The notes under the pieces were generated by a model. The model worked only from the letters and a program-made list of their open reading frames with translations. It made no database searches and was not told the origin of the DNA. A DNA stretch of 64,000 nt from CAWIUB01 sp963839995. Lineage in GTDB: Bacteria; Actinomycetota; Actinomycetes; Mycobacteriales; Jatrophihabitantaceae. A program made the position numbers and the translations under genes. Of this stretch, positions 34,633-43,444 are shown piece by piece (within the stretch, counting starts at the first letter, position 1; the number at the start of each line of letters is the position of its first letter). The DNA lies in contig CAWIXH010000004.1 in NCBI GenBank assembly GCA_963839995.1, forward strand, positions 1 through 64,000. Direction: 5' to 3'.

Positions 34633-35130
34633 CTACCCCTCGACGGTGATGTCCAGATGCATCCGAAGGCCTGGCCCGAACCCCGTTTGGGTTTCACGAT
34701 CGGTCGTGAAGCCCGCCGAGCGATAGAACTCCAACGCGTGCGGGTTGGCAGTGACCTCAATCCGAGGAGTCCTGTCATCACGAGCCTCGCTGGCGATCTG
34801 CTGGATCAGGCGACGCGCGGCCCCCTGCCGTTGCCAGTCAGGATCAACGAACACATCTTCGAGTTCGAGCACGCCAAGATCGCCCTGGCGCGTGCTCGCG
34901 AATCCGATGATCGTTCCGTTGGCCAGCATCGCCAGGCGAGCGCGGCCACCCCGGATCAGCTCCTCCGATAGGTGCAGAGCGTCCGGATGTGCCAACAACG
35001 CCTCCCTGTCGCCCGGGTTGGACAGGGAGGCGCGCCGAAAGACGCGAGCCATCGCTGAGTAATCGTCGATGCTTGCCTCGCGAATCAGAATTTCGGGCAC
35101 GGACGAAGTATCCGACCCGGTTGGGTACAC
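34633..35130 (-). CDS. GNAT-family N-acetyltransferase
   Basis: This 165-residue protein has the GNAT layout: 'ILIREASIDDYSAMARVFRRA', 'LAMLANGTIIGFASTR', motif A 'LELEDVFVDPDWQRQGAARRLIQQIASEA' with the Q-R-Q-G-A acetyl-CoA loop, and 'PHALEFYRSAGFTTDRETQTGFGPGLRM'. The last segment resembles a subgroup acting on small molecules. A GTG at 35100 is an alternative start. The acceptor is unknown. Confidence 0.85.
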   Translation of the reverse strand: MYPTGSDTSSVPEILIREASIDDYSAMARVFRRASLSNPGDREALLAHPDALHLSEELIRGGRARLAMLANGTIIGFASTRQGDLGVLELEDVFVDPDWQRQGAARRLIQQIASEARDDRTPRIEVTANPHALEFYRSAGFTTDRETQTGFGPGLRMHLDITVEG

Positions 35131-35328
35131 CGTCCGGGCACAGTTTCAGAGCCGGTGGAACACACGAACGCAGACCACGGACATCAGTGGCATGCCCGGC
35201 TCTTGTGCGATTGCGCGCCGCAGGTAAGCGCGCAGAACAGCACGCTCAAGCGAGTCACACCCGTACAGAACGGCTGCGCGTATTCGGCGCACATGATGAT
35301 CTTGGTGTAAATGGTCGCGGCCCGGCGC

Positions 35329-36342
35329 TCACCGGGCATGGCCGGCGTCTGCTAGGTGAGGTTCTGGGGCGTGGAATGCGCGGCGGTATGCGTGCGGGCT
35401 GGTGTCGAGCAGTCGGCGGAAGTGTTTGCGCAGGTTGGTCGCGTTGCCGAGGCCGACTCGCTCGGCCACAACGTCGATGGGCAGATCGGTGCGTTCAAGC
35501 AGCCGCTCTGCGTGCTGGATCCGCTGCCGCAGCAGCCACTGGTACGGCGTCGAGCCGGTGGTGGCCACGAAGTGCCGGGCGAAGCTGCGCTGGCTCATCG
35601 CCGCGCGCGCGGCGAGGTTGGCGATGGTCATCTCCTTTGCGAGATGTTCGGTCATCCACTCCAGGGCGTCCGCGATCGGCGCGGCTGCGGACGGCGTCGG
35701 CATCGGCGTGTCGATGTACTGCGCCTGGCCGCCGTCGCGGTGCGGTTGCACGACGAGCTGGCGCGCCAGCGCGGTCGCGACGTCGGCGCCGAGGTCGCAG
35801 CGCACCACGTACAGGCACAGGTCGATGCTGGCCGCGCTGCCGGCGGAGGTGAGGATGTCGCCCTCGTCGACGTAGAGGACTCCCGGTTCAAGTGTGACGT
35901 TAGGGAACTGCAGCGCGAAGGGTGCGCACTCGTCCCAGTGGGTGACCGCCCGCCGGCCGTCCAGCAACCCGGTTCGCGCGAGCACGAAGGCACCGGTGCA
36001 CAGCGAGATGATCCGGGCGCCGCGCGCGTGCGCGCGAACGAGGGCACCCAGCGTCGCGTCCGGGACGGACAGCGGTTCCTCGCACGGCGGCAGCACGATC
36101 GTGTCGGCCCGCCGCGCCGCAGTGAGTGGCTTCGGCACCGGAAGCGTCAGGCCGTTGTCGAAGCGCACCGTGTCCCTGTCGCCGCAGACGGTCAGCTCGT
36201 ACCACGGAACCTCGAGCGAGCTCGCCAAAGTCGGCCCGAAGATCTCGCAGGCGACCGCGAATTCGAGCATCGACAGGCCGTCGTAGGTGAGGACGGCGAC
36301 GCGGTCAGGCCCACGCCGAAGATTGGCAGCTTTAGCGCGCAT
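35329..36342 (-). CDS. GlxA-type AraC-family transcriptional regulator
   Basis: This 337-residue protein has an N-terminal DJ-1/PfpI-like (class I GATase) domain ('DRVAVLTYDGLSMLEFAVACEIFG', 'IISLCTGAFVLARTGLLDGRRAVTHW' with the nucleophile-elbow Cys) and a C-terminal AraC HTH ('MTEHLAKEMTIANLAARAAMSQRSFARHFVATTGSTPYQWLLRQRI', 'ERVGLGNATNLRKHFRRLLDTSPHAYRR'). ATG 36342 gives the standard length. It diverges from the gene at 36395 with a 52-bp gap and may regulate it. Confidence 0.87.
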   Translation of the reverse strand: MRAKAANLRRGPDRVAVLTYDGLSMLEFAVACEIFGPTLASSLEVPWYELTVCGDRDTVRFDNGLTLPVPKPLTAARRADTIVLPPCEEPLSVPDATLGALVRAHARGARIISLCTGAFVLARTGLLDGRRAVTHWDECAPFALQFPNVTLEPGVLYVDEGDILTSAGSAASIDLCLYVVRCDLGADVATALARQLVVQPHRDGGQAQYIDTPMPTPSAAAPIADALEWMTEHLAKEMTIANLAARAAMSQRSFARHFVATTGSTPYQWLLRQRIQHAERLLERTDLPIDVVAERVGLGNATNLRKHFRRLLDTSPHAYRRAFHAPEPHLADAGHAR

Positions 36343-36394
36343 GATGTCATTATGGCCATGGCAGCTGGCACGTGTCACGTCGCAGGATTGAGGC

Positions 36395-36886
36395 ATGACG
36401 ATCGCCCGGGCAGCCCGAGCCGCCTTCGACCTCGACCCAGCCGCCAGCTGCCTCGTGCTGGTGAACACCAGCTCGCCGACCGGTTGGGCGCTGCTTCCAC
36501 GGCGTCGCCGCGAGGCGTGGCTGGCCCGACTCCGGTATCGCTCGCTGGACGCTCGCCTGGCCGCGGGCGAGCCAGCCGAGGGCAGTCGGCTGCTCGCCGT
36601 GCGCACCACGTACCTCGTCACCCCCGTCTCCCGGCGCCGCATCGCCCGCCGCTGGGACACCCTCGCGGCCATGGCACGCCGGCGCTTGCCACGCGTGCAT
36701 CTTGAGGTAGCCGACGACATCCAGAAGGTCGCCGACGTCCTGCGGGCCGATATGCCGGTCGGCGTCCGCGGCGTTGCCGTGGCGACCACGATGTTGAGCG
36801 TCGCAGCGAACGCCGTGCAGCGGCCCGGCACAGGAGGCGCCGACGTCGCAGCAGCGGTGGCGCGCACCGCGCTCGCGGCGATGTGA
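36395..36886 (+). CDS. Conserved hypothetical protein divergent from the GlxA-like regulator
   Basis: This 163-residue Arg/Ala-rich protein reads 'FDLDPAASCLVLVNTSSPTGWALLPRRRREAWLARLRYRSLDARLAAGEPAEGSRLLAVRTTYLVTP' then 'RRRIARRWDTLAAMARRRLPRVHLEVADDIQKVADVLRADM'. I recall the pattern from unannotated actinobacterial proteins but know no function. Position opposite an AraC regulator hints at co-regulation. Confidence 0.55.
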   Translation: MTIARAARAAFDLDPAASCLVLVNTSSPTGWALLPRRRREAWLARLRYRSLDARLAAGEPAEGSRLLAVRTTYLVTPVSRRRIARRWDTLAAMARRRLPRVHLEVADDIQKVADVLRADMPVGVRGVAVATTMLSVAANAVQRPGTGGADVAAAVARTALAAM

Positions 36887-37449
36887 CAGACCGCCGCCAC
36901 AGTCCGCCGGACGTCGGACGCAAACGCCCCACGCGCACATAATGGCGCGGCCGAGCCGAGCCGTTGAGCTCGCCATAATCGGCGTTATAGAGCGCCCTGC
37001 GGATATCGCGGCGAGCAAAGGACCGCCAAGTTCATGCGTTGGGAGATCGTCCGCCATGAACACCTTGGCCTGCAAAGGCTGGAACACAGAGGCGGCTCTT
37101 GGCGGGTGGTCGAGGACTGACTGCGGCCCGCGAAGGCACGCAACGTCAGGAAACGGCTGGGGGACCGGCTGGGCCGGTCGCCCGCAAAGATCGGAGTGCC
37201 GTGAATCGCTGGGTGTAGCCAGACTCGACGTTGAGAACGCGGAAGTGACTACGGTGAAGTCGGCCGGCCAATACACCCCCGGATCGCTCGGACAAGGAGG
37301 CCCGGACGAGTGGCCGACCCGCCTTTGTGGTGGGTCGAGGTCATGCACGTGGTCGGGGCTGGATATCGGGGAAGGGAGCCTCCAGCATGATCGCGGGTTC
37401 CTCGTTCGTTGCGGTGCAGTGATCCAACCGATTTATTTGGGAGCAGCTA
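36887..37449. other. 560-bp stretch without recognisable gene
   Basis: I see no gene. It contains the motif ATAATCGGCGTTAT at 36975-36988, related to copies at 48636-48649 and near 17628, and a CACATAATGGCG relative at 36935. Confidence 0.5.
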
Positions 37450-37743
37450 GTGACTGATCAAGAAGCGACTGGGACCACGTCCGCGCAGGATGCGCTTCAG
37501 CGGACGCTGGAGCGGGCGCGGGAGCTGAATGAGCAGATTCTTCAGTCTGCCCGTAAGACAGGCGAGCAGGTGCTTGACGGTTACGTCAGCTGGCTGGAGA
37601 TGGTCGCCGAGCAGCAGCGCAAGCTGGCCTCCAGTCCGCATGTCAGCCAGATGGACTGGATGGCCGCGATGCTTAACGCCCAGGCAGACTTCACCCGCAA
37701 GTTCGCCGATTTTGTGCGGGGGTTCCCGCCTCGCGGCCAGTAG
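37450..37743 (+). CDS. Phasin-like helical protein
   Basis: The 97-residue, GTG-initiated protein is almost entirely amphipathic helix: 'ALQRTLERARELNEQILQSARKTGEQVLDGYVSWLEMVAEQQRKLA', then 'WMAAMLNAQADFTRKFADFVRGFP'. This resembles short phasins or granule-associated coiled-coil proteins of actinobacteria. It stands alone and lacks a polyhydroxyalkanoate synthase neighbour here, so the assignment is tentative. Confidence 0.55.
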   Translation: MTDQEATGTTSAQDALQRTLERARELNEQILQSARKTGEQVLDGYVSWLEMVAEQQRKLASSPHVSQMDWMAAMLNAQADFTRKFADFVRGFPPRGQ

Positions 37744-37852
37744 ATCCTGACCCGATCAGGAGACTATTGAGTGTGGCGTGGGCGCGAGGTCGATGAGGGC
37801 TGCGCCTGAACCTCCCCCAAAACCGTGAAGGCATGCGCTATGAGGAGTAGTC

Positions 37853-38143
37853 ATGCCGGAGAAGCGAAGGAAGTTCGACGAGGAGTTTCGTGAGGGGGCT
37901 GTGCGGATCGTCCGGGAGACCGGGAAATCGATCGCGCAGGTCGCTCGTGATCTCGGGATCAACGAGGGCACGCTGGGTAACTGGTTTGCCAAGGATCGTG
38001 CCGAGCGGGAGGGCATCGACGGGCTGTCCGTCGCGGACATCGACGAGTTGAGGCGGTTGCGCAGCGAGAACGCCGAGCTGCGGATGGAGCGCGATGTCCT
38101 CAAGCGCTCCGTGGTCGTGTGGGTGAAGGAGGCGACGAGGTGA
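37853..38143 (+). CDS. IS3-family OrfA (HTH)
   Basis: This 96-residue transposase_8-type protein reads 'KRRKFDEEFREGAVRIVRETGKSIAQVARDLGINEGTLGNWFAKDR', then a leucine-zipper stretch ('LRRLRSENAELRMERDVLKRSVVVW'). Its stop overlaps the orfB GTG by 4 bp. A GGAGG precedes the ATG. Confidence 0.9.
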   Translation: MPEKRRKFDEEFREGAVRIVRETGKSIAQVARDLGINEGTLGNWFAKDRAEREGIDGLSVADIDELRRLRSENAELRMERDVLKRSVVVWVKEATR

Positions 38144-39045
38144 GCGTGGCACGCTTCATCGCCGACCAGAGGACCTTCTACCGCGTCCCGTACGCGGTGT
38201 GCTGCGCGATCCTGGGGGTCAGCGTGTCCTGGCTCTACAAGTGGATCAAGGGCGAACCACGGCCCCAACAGCGGCGCCGTGCCGCGTTGGACGCCGAGGT
38301 GCTGGCGATGTTCGTCGCTTCCAAGCGCACCTACGGCTCGCCGCGTATCCACGTCGACCTGCTGGAGGCGGGCTGGACGGTGAGCGTGAACACGGTCGCG
38401 GACTCGATGCGCCGCCAGGGACTGCAGGGACGTAAACCCAAGCACAGCAAGGGATTGACGAAGCAAGACAGGAAAGCACCGAAGTTCCCGGACCTGCTCG
38501 AGCGGGACTTCACCGCCCCGGCGCCGAACCTGAAGTGGTGCGGGGACATGACCGAGATCCCGACCGATGAAGGCAAGCTCTACCTCGCGACCGTCCTTGA
38601 TCTTTTCTCTCGCAAGCTGCTGGCCTGCCCAACCAGCGAGCATCCGAACGCAGATCTGGCCCGCGACGCGATCAAGATCGCCGCCACGGTGCGCGGCGGC
38701 CGGAAGAAGATCGATGGCGTGATCTTCCACACCGACCGCGGCTCGACATACACCGCGTCGAGTTTCACCCTGCTGTGTAAGGACAAACTCGGTGTCAGGC
38801 AGTCGATGGGCAGGGTCGGTTCGTGTTTCGACAACGCCGCCGCGGAGTCGTTCTTCTCCACCCTCGAGCACGAGGTCCTGTCCCGGCACCACTTCACCAC
38901 CAGAGCCGAAGCACGCACCGTGGTCCTCGCCTGGTGCCACGAGTTCTACAACACCAGCCGGCGGCACAGTTCGGCGGCGATGATGACGCCGAACGACTAC
39001 GAGCACGCCGCCGCACAACCTGGCCAGGGGCAGGAGGCGGCCTGA
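38140..39045 (+). CDS. IS3-family OrfB (DDE integrase domain)
   Basis: The 301-residue catalytic protein starts at GTG 38140 with GGAGG 7 bases upstream. It has an HTH_21-like part ('AVCCAILGVSVSWLYKWIKG', 'FVASKRTYGSPRIHVDLLEAG') and an rve domain with 'GDMTEIPTDEGKLYLATVLD' (first Asp), 'VIFHTDRGSTYT' (second Asp) and 'FDNAAAESFFSTLEHEV' (Glu). The frame is intact, so this element may be active. Confidence 0.9.
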   Translation: MSVARFIADQRTFYRVPYAVCCAILGVSVSWLYKWIKGEPRPQQRRRAALDAEVLAMFVASKRTYGSPRIHVDLLEAGWTVSVNTVADSMRRQGLQGRKPKHSKGLTKQDRKAPKFPDLLERDFTAPAPNLKWCGDMTEIPTDEGKLYLATVLDLFSRKLLACPTSEHPNADLARDAIKIAATVRGGRKKIDGVIFHTDRGSTYTASSFTLLCKDKLGVRQSMGRVGSCFDNAAAESFFSTLEHEVLSRHHFTTRAEARTVVLAWCHEFYNTSRRHSSAAMMTPNDYEHAAAQPGQGQEAA

Positions 39046-39437
39046 TGAGCACACCGACCCCGTCGAGTGACGTTTCCGTGACGGCAGCAGGCTGCCCAGC
39101 CTGCGGACAGCAGCTGCCCGCAGGGCGATCCCGACGCTTCTGCTCACCGGCGTGCCGCCAAGCGGCTTACCGCCGACGCCACCAACCAGACACCCGCGAG
39201 GTCCCGTTGGCGCGCAATCGGTCACGGCGGGAAGGCACCGTCTACCAGTGCCCGGACTGCGAAACGCGCTACTTCGCCGAACAGTGGTGCCCCGACTGCT
39301 CACGGCCCTGCCGACGCCTCGGCCCAGGCGGCATCTGCCCCTGCTGTGAGGAGGTGATCATCATCGCCGAGCTCACCGGTGAAACCGCCGGCGCAAGCCA
39401 ACACTTGCCCATGATCAGCAACCCCATCCATCATTGA
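39045..39437 (+). CDS. Zinc-ribbon passenger protein of the IS3-type element
   Basis: This 130-residue protein has its ATG overlapping the orfB stop (TGATG) and ends just before the right inverted repeat, so it is part of the element and probably translationally coupled to the transposase. It contains four Cys clusters: 'CPACGQQLPAG', 'RFCSPACRQAAYRRR', 'YQCPDCETRYF' / 'WCPDCSRPC', and 'GGICPCCEEVI'. The second motif is identical to one in the IS21 passenger at 14708-14959. It probably binds several zincs; a role in target choice or transposition control is possible but not shown. Confidence 0.72.
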   Translation: MSTPTPSSDVSVTAAGCPACGQQLPAGRSRRFCSPACRQAAYRRRHQPDTREVPLARNRSRREGTVYQCPDCETRYFAEQWCPDCSRPCRRLGPGGICPCCEEVIIIAELTGETAGASQHLPMISNPIHH

Positions 39438-39468
39438 ACAAGCCTCCACGATTCGAGGGGAAGCTCAG

Positions 39469-39827
39469 CCCAACGCCTGTGAGCGGTCGGCGCTGCACGC
39501 TTCGCTTGAAGGGAACGAGCGGATCGCGTGCTCTCGATCGTTGATCTGATCCGGCGCCGGCTCATTCGCGCCGATGACGCCTGGCGTTGTCAGCTATGGC
39601 GTCGTTGTGCAGACAAGCGCTACTGACACGCGAGACCGTCCGGTGACGTCATTGCTCAGCGAGCTGGAGACCGTTGCCCTGCGGGCGGCATACGCGCCCT
39701 CAAGCTCCACAGAGCCGTTGTCGGGTGCCCTCATCGCGAAGACGACCTTCGGCCTGCGGCGCGCCTACACTCGCACCCAGCAGCGCTGCGGCACAGTCCC
39801 GCCAACCACTGACCAACGGGAGCCCCG
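39469..39827. other. No recognisable gene
   Basis: A 360-bp gap between the IS3-type element and the small DUF1508 gene. Nothing identifiable. Confidence 0.4.
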
Positions 39828-40010
39828 ATGGCGGCGAAGTTTGTACTCACCAAAAACACCAGCGGCAAGTTCCACTTCAACCTGCTCGCCAGCAACGGCC
39901 GCGTCATCGCGACCAGCGAGCTGTACAACACCAGGGCCGCAGCGATGAACGGCATCGAGTCGATCCGCAAGAACGCCGCCGGCGCGGCGCTGGACGACAA
40001 GACCAAGTAA
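39828..40010 (+). CDS. DUF1508 (YegP-like) protein
   Basis: The 60-residue single-repeat DUF1508 protein reads 'AKFVLTKNTSGKFHFNLLASNGRVIATSELYNTRAAAMNGIESIRKNA'. The F-x-F-x-L-x-A-x-N-G-x-V-I pattern defines the family. E. coli YegP has two repeats; single-repeat forms are common in actinobacteria. Function is not established. Confidence 0.85.
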   Translation: MAAKFVLTKNTSGKFHFNLLASNGRVIATSELYNTRAAAMNGIESIRKNAAGAALDDKTK

Positions 40011-40271
40011 CCGGGCGCGGGTCCCGTCCTCAACTGCCGCGGGCAGGTCGGTTGAGCGCACTCACCCGTGACTCAAGTTCAAGATCGAGGCGTGCCGAGA
40101 AGTTGACGCACGACAACAGACTCTGCCGCGGGTTGTGCGCGTGTCTGCCGATGACGGGACGAGCGCGGACCCGTCAGCGTGCTGCCAGTTCGTCGATCGA
40201 CGCCCACACACGGCCGCGAGTCTCGTCGCGGATTGCGCTTGCGGGGAAGAACGGGCCGGTACGTTCAGGAG
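40011..40271. other. No recognisable gene
   Basis: A 260-bp intergenic stretch that probably carries the promoter of the chimeric gene at 40272. Confidence 0.4.
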
Positions 40272-40730
40272 ATGGAGATCATCAATCTGGGTAAGGCGGA
40301 TGGGCTGCTGCCGGTGGATTGGGCCGCCGTTGTCGAGAAGCTCGATGCGGGGTCGGCGCCGGCTGCGGACGCGGCGAACTCCCGCACGACGTGGCTGTCC
40401 ACCGTCAACGAGGACGGCAGCCCGCATGTGACTGCGGTCGGTGTCGTCGCGCAGCTCTCGGTCGGGAATTCGCTGTTCTGGGTCGAGAACGAGTCTCCCC
40501 CGCACGGTAACTTCAGCCCCGAGACCGTCGGCGGCGCGACGGCGAGGATGCTGCTGATCGTCGATGACCCGGAGTCGATCCTGGCACGAGCCGTGGCCGA
40601 GGGCGCAACGGCGATCAGCCCTGTGGGCGATGAGCACGGCTGGCGGTCGGGTCGGATCGATGACCCGTTCGGCCGCCGCTGGGAGATCGGGAAACCAGTC
40701 AACGACTGGCCACCTGCGGGCAACTGCTAA
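40272..40730 (+). CDS. Chimera of flavin-oxidase N-terminus and VOC C-terminus
   Basis: Residues 1-60 or so ('MEIINLGKADGLLPVDWAAVVEKLD', 'TTWLSTVNEDGSPHVTAVGVV') are the opening of a pyridoxamine-phosphate-oxidase-like protein. Residues about 70-152 ('FWVENESPPHGNFSPETVGGATARMLLIVDDPESILARAVAEGA' and 'DDPFGRRWEIGKPV') are the C-terminal half of a VOC protein. Neither domain is complete: the first lacks most of its FMN barrel and the second lacks its first beta-alpha-beta module. It looks like an in-frame deletion joining two neighbouring genes. An AGGAG precedes the ATG, so it may be expressed. Confidence 0.75.
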   Translation: MEIINLGKADGLLPVDWAAVVEKLDAGSAPAADAANSRTTWLSTVNEDGSPHVTAVGVVAQLSVGNSLFWVENESPPHGNFSPETVGGATARMLLIVDDPESILARAVAEGATAISPVGDEHGWRSGRIDDPFGRRWEIGKPVNDWPPAGNC

Positions 40731-41034
40731 CCTCGATCTTCGGGAACGCGCGGCTGGCGGATTCCGGGAGTTCTTGTGCCTTCGACCGGTGAAGAGTCCC
40801 AGGTCAGGCGGCTGCCGCTCGACTTTCGCCCCTCGCCTTGTAGGGGATCTATCTGAACCACGAGAGTGGCTCGCTGGCGTCGTAACCAGTGGCTTCCGGG
40901 TTGCGTGGATCCGCGGACGGCAAGATTTCCCTGTTTCCAGAAGTATTCGCCGCGCCGCGTCGTTGAGGTCCACTCGATGTCTCGATTACAGCACTACGAT
41001 AGTCCACAATGATTCCAGAAGACCACCTACAGCT
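40731..41034. other. Upstream region of unassigned IS
   Basis: This 300-bp stretch has no gene and likely contains the left end of the element carrying the transposase at 41035. I could not find a convincing terminal inverted repeat. Confidence 0.35.
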
Positions 41035-42753
41035 ATGAGGGCCGGGGCCGAGTACTTCGCCGAGCCGTCCGCGCCGGCGCAGCGCCGCTACGAGGCCCTG
41101 CGCGCCTACTTCGTCGAGGAGGCCGCGGCGGCCGAGGTGGCCGCTCGTTTCGGCTACTCGGTGTCGACCGTGCACCAGCTGGCCGCGGAACTGCGCGCCG
41201 GGCGCACCGAGTTCTTCCGCTCCTCCAAGCCCGGCCCGAAGGGCCCGCGCAAGTTCGCGACGATCCGCGACCGGGTGCTAGCGCTGCGCGCGGCCGACCG
41301 CTCGGTGACCGAGATCGCCGCGGCGCTGCACGCCGAGGGATCACCGGCGTCCGCGCAGACAGTGTGGGCGATCCTGCACGCGGAAGGCATCCAGCGGCTG
41401 GGGCGCCTACGCCCCGGCGGGGCCGCGCCGCGCACCGAGCCGGTCAAGGCGCGCGCCCTGGCGGACTGGCCGACCGGGGCGAGTTGGCCCTGCGACCACG
41501 CTGGCCTGTATCTGCTGATGCCGGCCATGGCCGAACTCGGCTTCGACGGCCTGGTCTCCGCGGCGCGTTATCCCGGCACCTCTGTGCTCTCCCCGTTCCA
41601 TTCCGTGGGGTCGCACCTGCTGCTCAAGTGCTCCCGCCGCGGACGGGCCGCGAACGCCTTCCCGCTCGGCGCCGACCCCGGTCTCGGGCTCCTGCTCGGG
41701 CTCAGCGCGTTGCCCAAGGCCACCCACCTGACCAGCTACTCCTACCGGGTCAGGCGCTCCTCGAACGTCTCCTTCCTGGAAGGCCTCGCGCGGCGCTGCT
41801 CGCAGGTCGGCCTCTACTCGGGCCAGGCCGGGTTCAACCTGGACTTCCACGCCATCCGCCACCACGGGCAGGAGGTCCCGCTGGAGAAGCACTACGTGCC
41901 CACCCGCTCGCAGCGGACCCGCTCGGTGCTGACGTTCTTCGCCCAGGACCACGCCTCGACGGAGATGGTCTACGCCAACGCCGACCTGACCAAAGCCGAG
42001 CAGGCGGGCGAGGTGCTCGCCTTCGCCGAGTACTGGCAACGCGTGTCTGGCAGAGACCCAGGGCTGCTGTGCTTCGACTCCCAGCTCACCACCTACGCCA
42101 TGCTCGACGAGCTGTGCGCCCGGGGCATCACCTTCCTGACCCTGCGCCAGCGAGGCAAGAACGTGCTCCAGGCGCTCGCCACACTGCCCCCCTCCGCGTG
42201 GACGACCCACACCATCAAGCGCTCCGGGCGCTACCGCCGCCCCCACATCCACGAACAGGTCGTGCGCCTCAACGGCGTGCAGCATCCGCTGCGCCAGATC
42301 GCCGTGCGCAACATCGGGCACGAGGAACCGACCCTGCTCATCACCAACGACCTCGCCGCGACCGCCGGCAAGGACCTGTTCGCCCGCTACGCGGAGCGGA
42401 TGATCATCGAAAACGAACTCGACGCCGACATCTCCGGGTTCCACCTCAACGCGCTGTCCTCAGGGCTTCCCCTCAACGTCGACCTCGACACCACCCTCAC
42501 CGTGGCAGCCGGCAACTGCTACCGACTTCTCGCGCGCACCCTCCCGCGCTACGAACTGGCCACACCCGACCGGATCTGGCGCCACTTCCTCGACAACACC
42601 GGGACCGTGACCGTGGCCGACGACCACGTACGCGTCGACCTCGCGCTACGCACCTACACACCCGTCCTGATCGACGCCGGCTTCCCCGAACTCGACATCC
42701 CCATCCCATGGTGGGCAGGGCGCAAACTCCGATTCGGCTTCCCGCCGCGCTGA
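41035..42753 (+). CDS. Large DDE-type transposase, family unassigned
   Basis: This 572-residue protein has an N-terminal double HTH ('RRYEALRAYFVEEAAAAEVAARFGYSVSTVHQLAAELRAG' and 'VLALRAADRSVTEIAAALHAEG...QTVWAILHAEG') and a large catalytic body with 'LLCFDSQLTTYAMLDELCARGI' (Asp region), 'LLITNDLAATAGKDLFARYAERMIIENELDADI' (Asp and Glu region) and 'WWAGRKLRFGF'. The 'YAERMIIEN' segment resembles the YREK region of IS4-superfamily enzymes. The first HTH closely resembles the HTH protein of the serine-recombinase element (13899-14326). Proteins of this type are annotated only as transposase or hypothetical. ATG 41035 was chosen because upstream codons do not fit the domain. Confidence 0.72.
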   Translation: MRAGAEYFAEPSAPAQRRYEALRAYFVEEAAAAEVAARFGYSVSTVHQLAAELRAGRTEFFRSSKPGPKGPRKFATIRDRVLALRAADRSVTEIAAALHAEGSPASAQTVWAILHAEGIQRLGRLRPGGAAPRTEPVKARALADWPTGASWPCDHAGLYLLMPAMAELGFDGLVSAARYPGTSVLSPFHSVGSHLLLKCSRRGRAANAFPLGADPGLGLLLGLSALPKATHLTSYSYRVRRSSNVSFLEGLARRCSQVGLYSGQAGFNLDFHAIRHHGQEVPLEKHYVPTRSQRTRSVLTFFAQDHASTEMVYANADLTKAEQAGEVLAFAEYWQRVSGRDPGLLCFDSQLTTYAMLDELCARGITFLTLRQRGKNVLQALATLPPSAWTTHTIKRSGRYRRPHIHEQVVRLNGVQHPLRQIAVRNIGHEEPTLLITNDLAATAGKDLFARYAERMIIENELDADISGFHLNALSSGLPLNVDLDTTLTVAAGNCYRLLARTLPRYELATPDRIWRHFLDNTGTVTVADDHVRVDLALRTYTPVLIDAGFPELDIPIPWWAGRKLRFGFPPR

Positions 42754-42946
42754 ACCTCAGCAGTCCAAAACCTCAGGGGAACTACCTTCCCGAGGATCGA
42801 GGCTAACAGCACTGGTCAGTGCACGCAGGCCACTCGGGCGGTCGACAGGGAGGCCACGTGCTCGCTGCATGCGCGACCGGACGTCCGGGATGTCTGCCGC
42901 GACGCGCGCAGTCGGTGCGGCATCCGAGCCGATCGTTTCTCGCCGC

Positions 42947-43381
42947 TCAATGCGGGTCGAGGTTGACGAGGCGGCATGGGATGTCGGTGTTCTCATCCGT
43001 GTGGTAGCTCGCGCAGACCCGGTGATAACCGTCCGCGATCTGCGCCGCTCGGCCGGTCGACAGATCGCCGCGAACGAGTAGAACCGGTGACAGCGGCGTC
43101 TTGTCCTTGATCTTGGCCAGGTCCGATGCGACGTGCGGATTGTCGTGGGGCAGCAGCGGCAACCCCGCAGCCCGCAATATGTCCTTCGCCTTGTGCTGCA
43201 CAACAGCCGCCGACTTCATCGCTGCGACAAGCGAATCGACCTGGTCCGGCGGCGCCAGCAACGACAAGTAGCTCGCAGCTGCCGGATAGTCGTGCTGCTC
43301 CGGCTCGCTCATCCAAGTCACGCCACGCATCAGCACATCCTCCACCGACAACCCGACGCTCGTAGCCGAGAGCGTGGTCAC
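42947..43381 (-). CDS. Conserved hypothetical protein
   Basis: This 144-residue protein reads 'HDYPAAASYLSLLAPPDQVDSLVAAMKSAAVVQHKAKDILRAAGLPLLPHDNPHVASDLAKI' and 'SPVLLVRGDLSTGRAAQIADGYHRVCASYHTDENTDIPCRLV'. The 'G-Y-H-R' with surrounding residues is reminiscent of ParB-like phosphotransfer folds but too short to assign. The initiation codon is GTG. It is followed by non-coding DNA and lies near an IS, so it may be a captured single gene. Confidence 0.6.
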   Translation of the reverse strand: MTTLSATSVGLSVEDVLMRGVTWMSEPEQHDYPAAASYLSLLAPPDQVDSLVAAMKSAAVVQHKAKDILRAAGLPLLPHDNPHVASDLAKIKDKTPLSPVLLVRGDLSTGRAAQIADGYHRVCASYHTDENTDIPCRLVNLDPH

Positions 43382-43444
43382 CCCGCAAGACTCCGCCGCC
43401 AGATGTACACACCGAACCGCCGCTAGTCGCGTGCGTTCGCGGAC

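Larger units (their letters stand above)
37807..39468 (+). mobile_element. IS3-family element with a zinc-ribbon passenger gene
   Basis: Imperfect inverted repeats run inward from TGAACCTCCCCCAAAACCGTG (left; last base beyond the aligned core) and TGAGCTTCCCCTCGAATCGTG (right), with similarity over about 30 bases. The flanks share GCC (37804-37806 and 39469-39471), a 3-bp duplication typical of IS3. The 1662-bp length is larger than usual (1.2-1.5 kb) because a third gene lies downstream of orfB inside the inverted repeats. Confidence 0.82.

Noticed and set aside
36350..37348. 332-codon minus-strand frame upstream of the GlxA-like gene
   Set aside because: It overlaps the GlxA-like regulator start and the real plus-strand gene at 36395; no recognisable domain.
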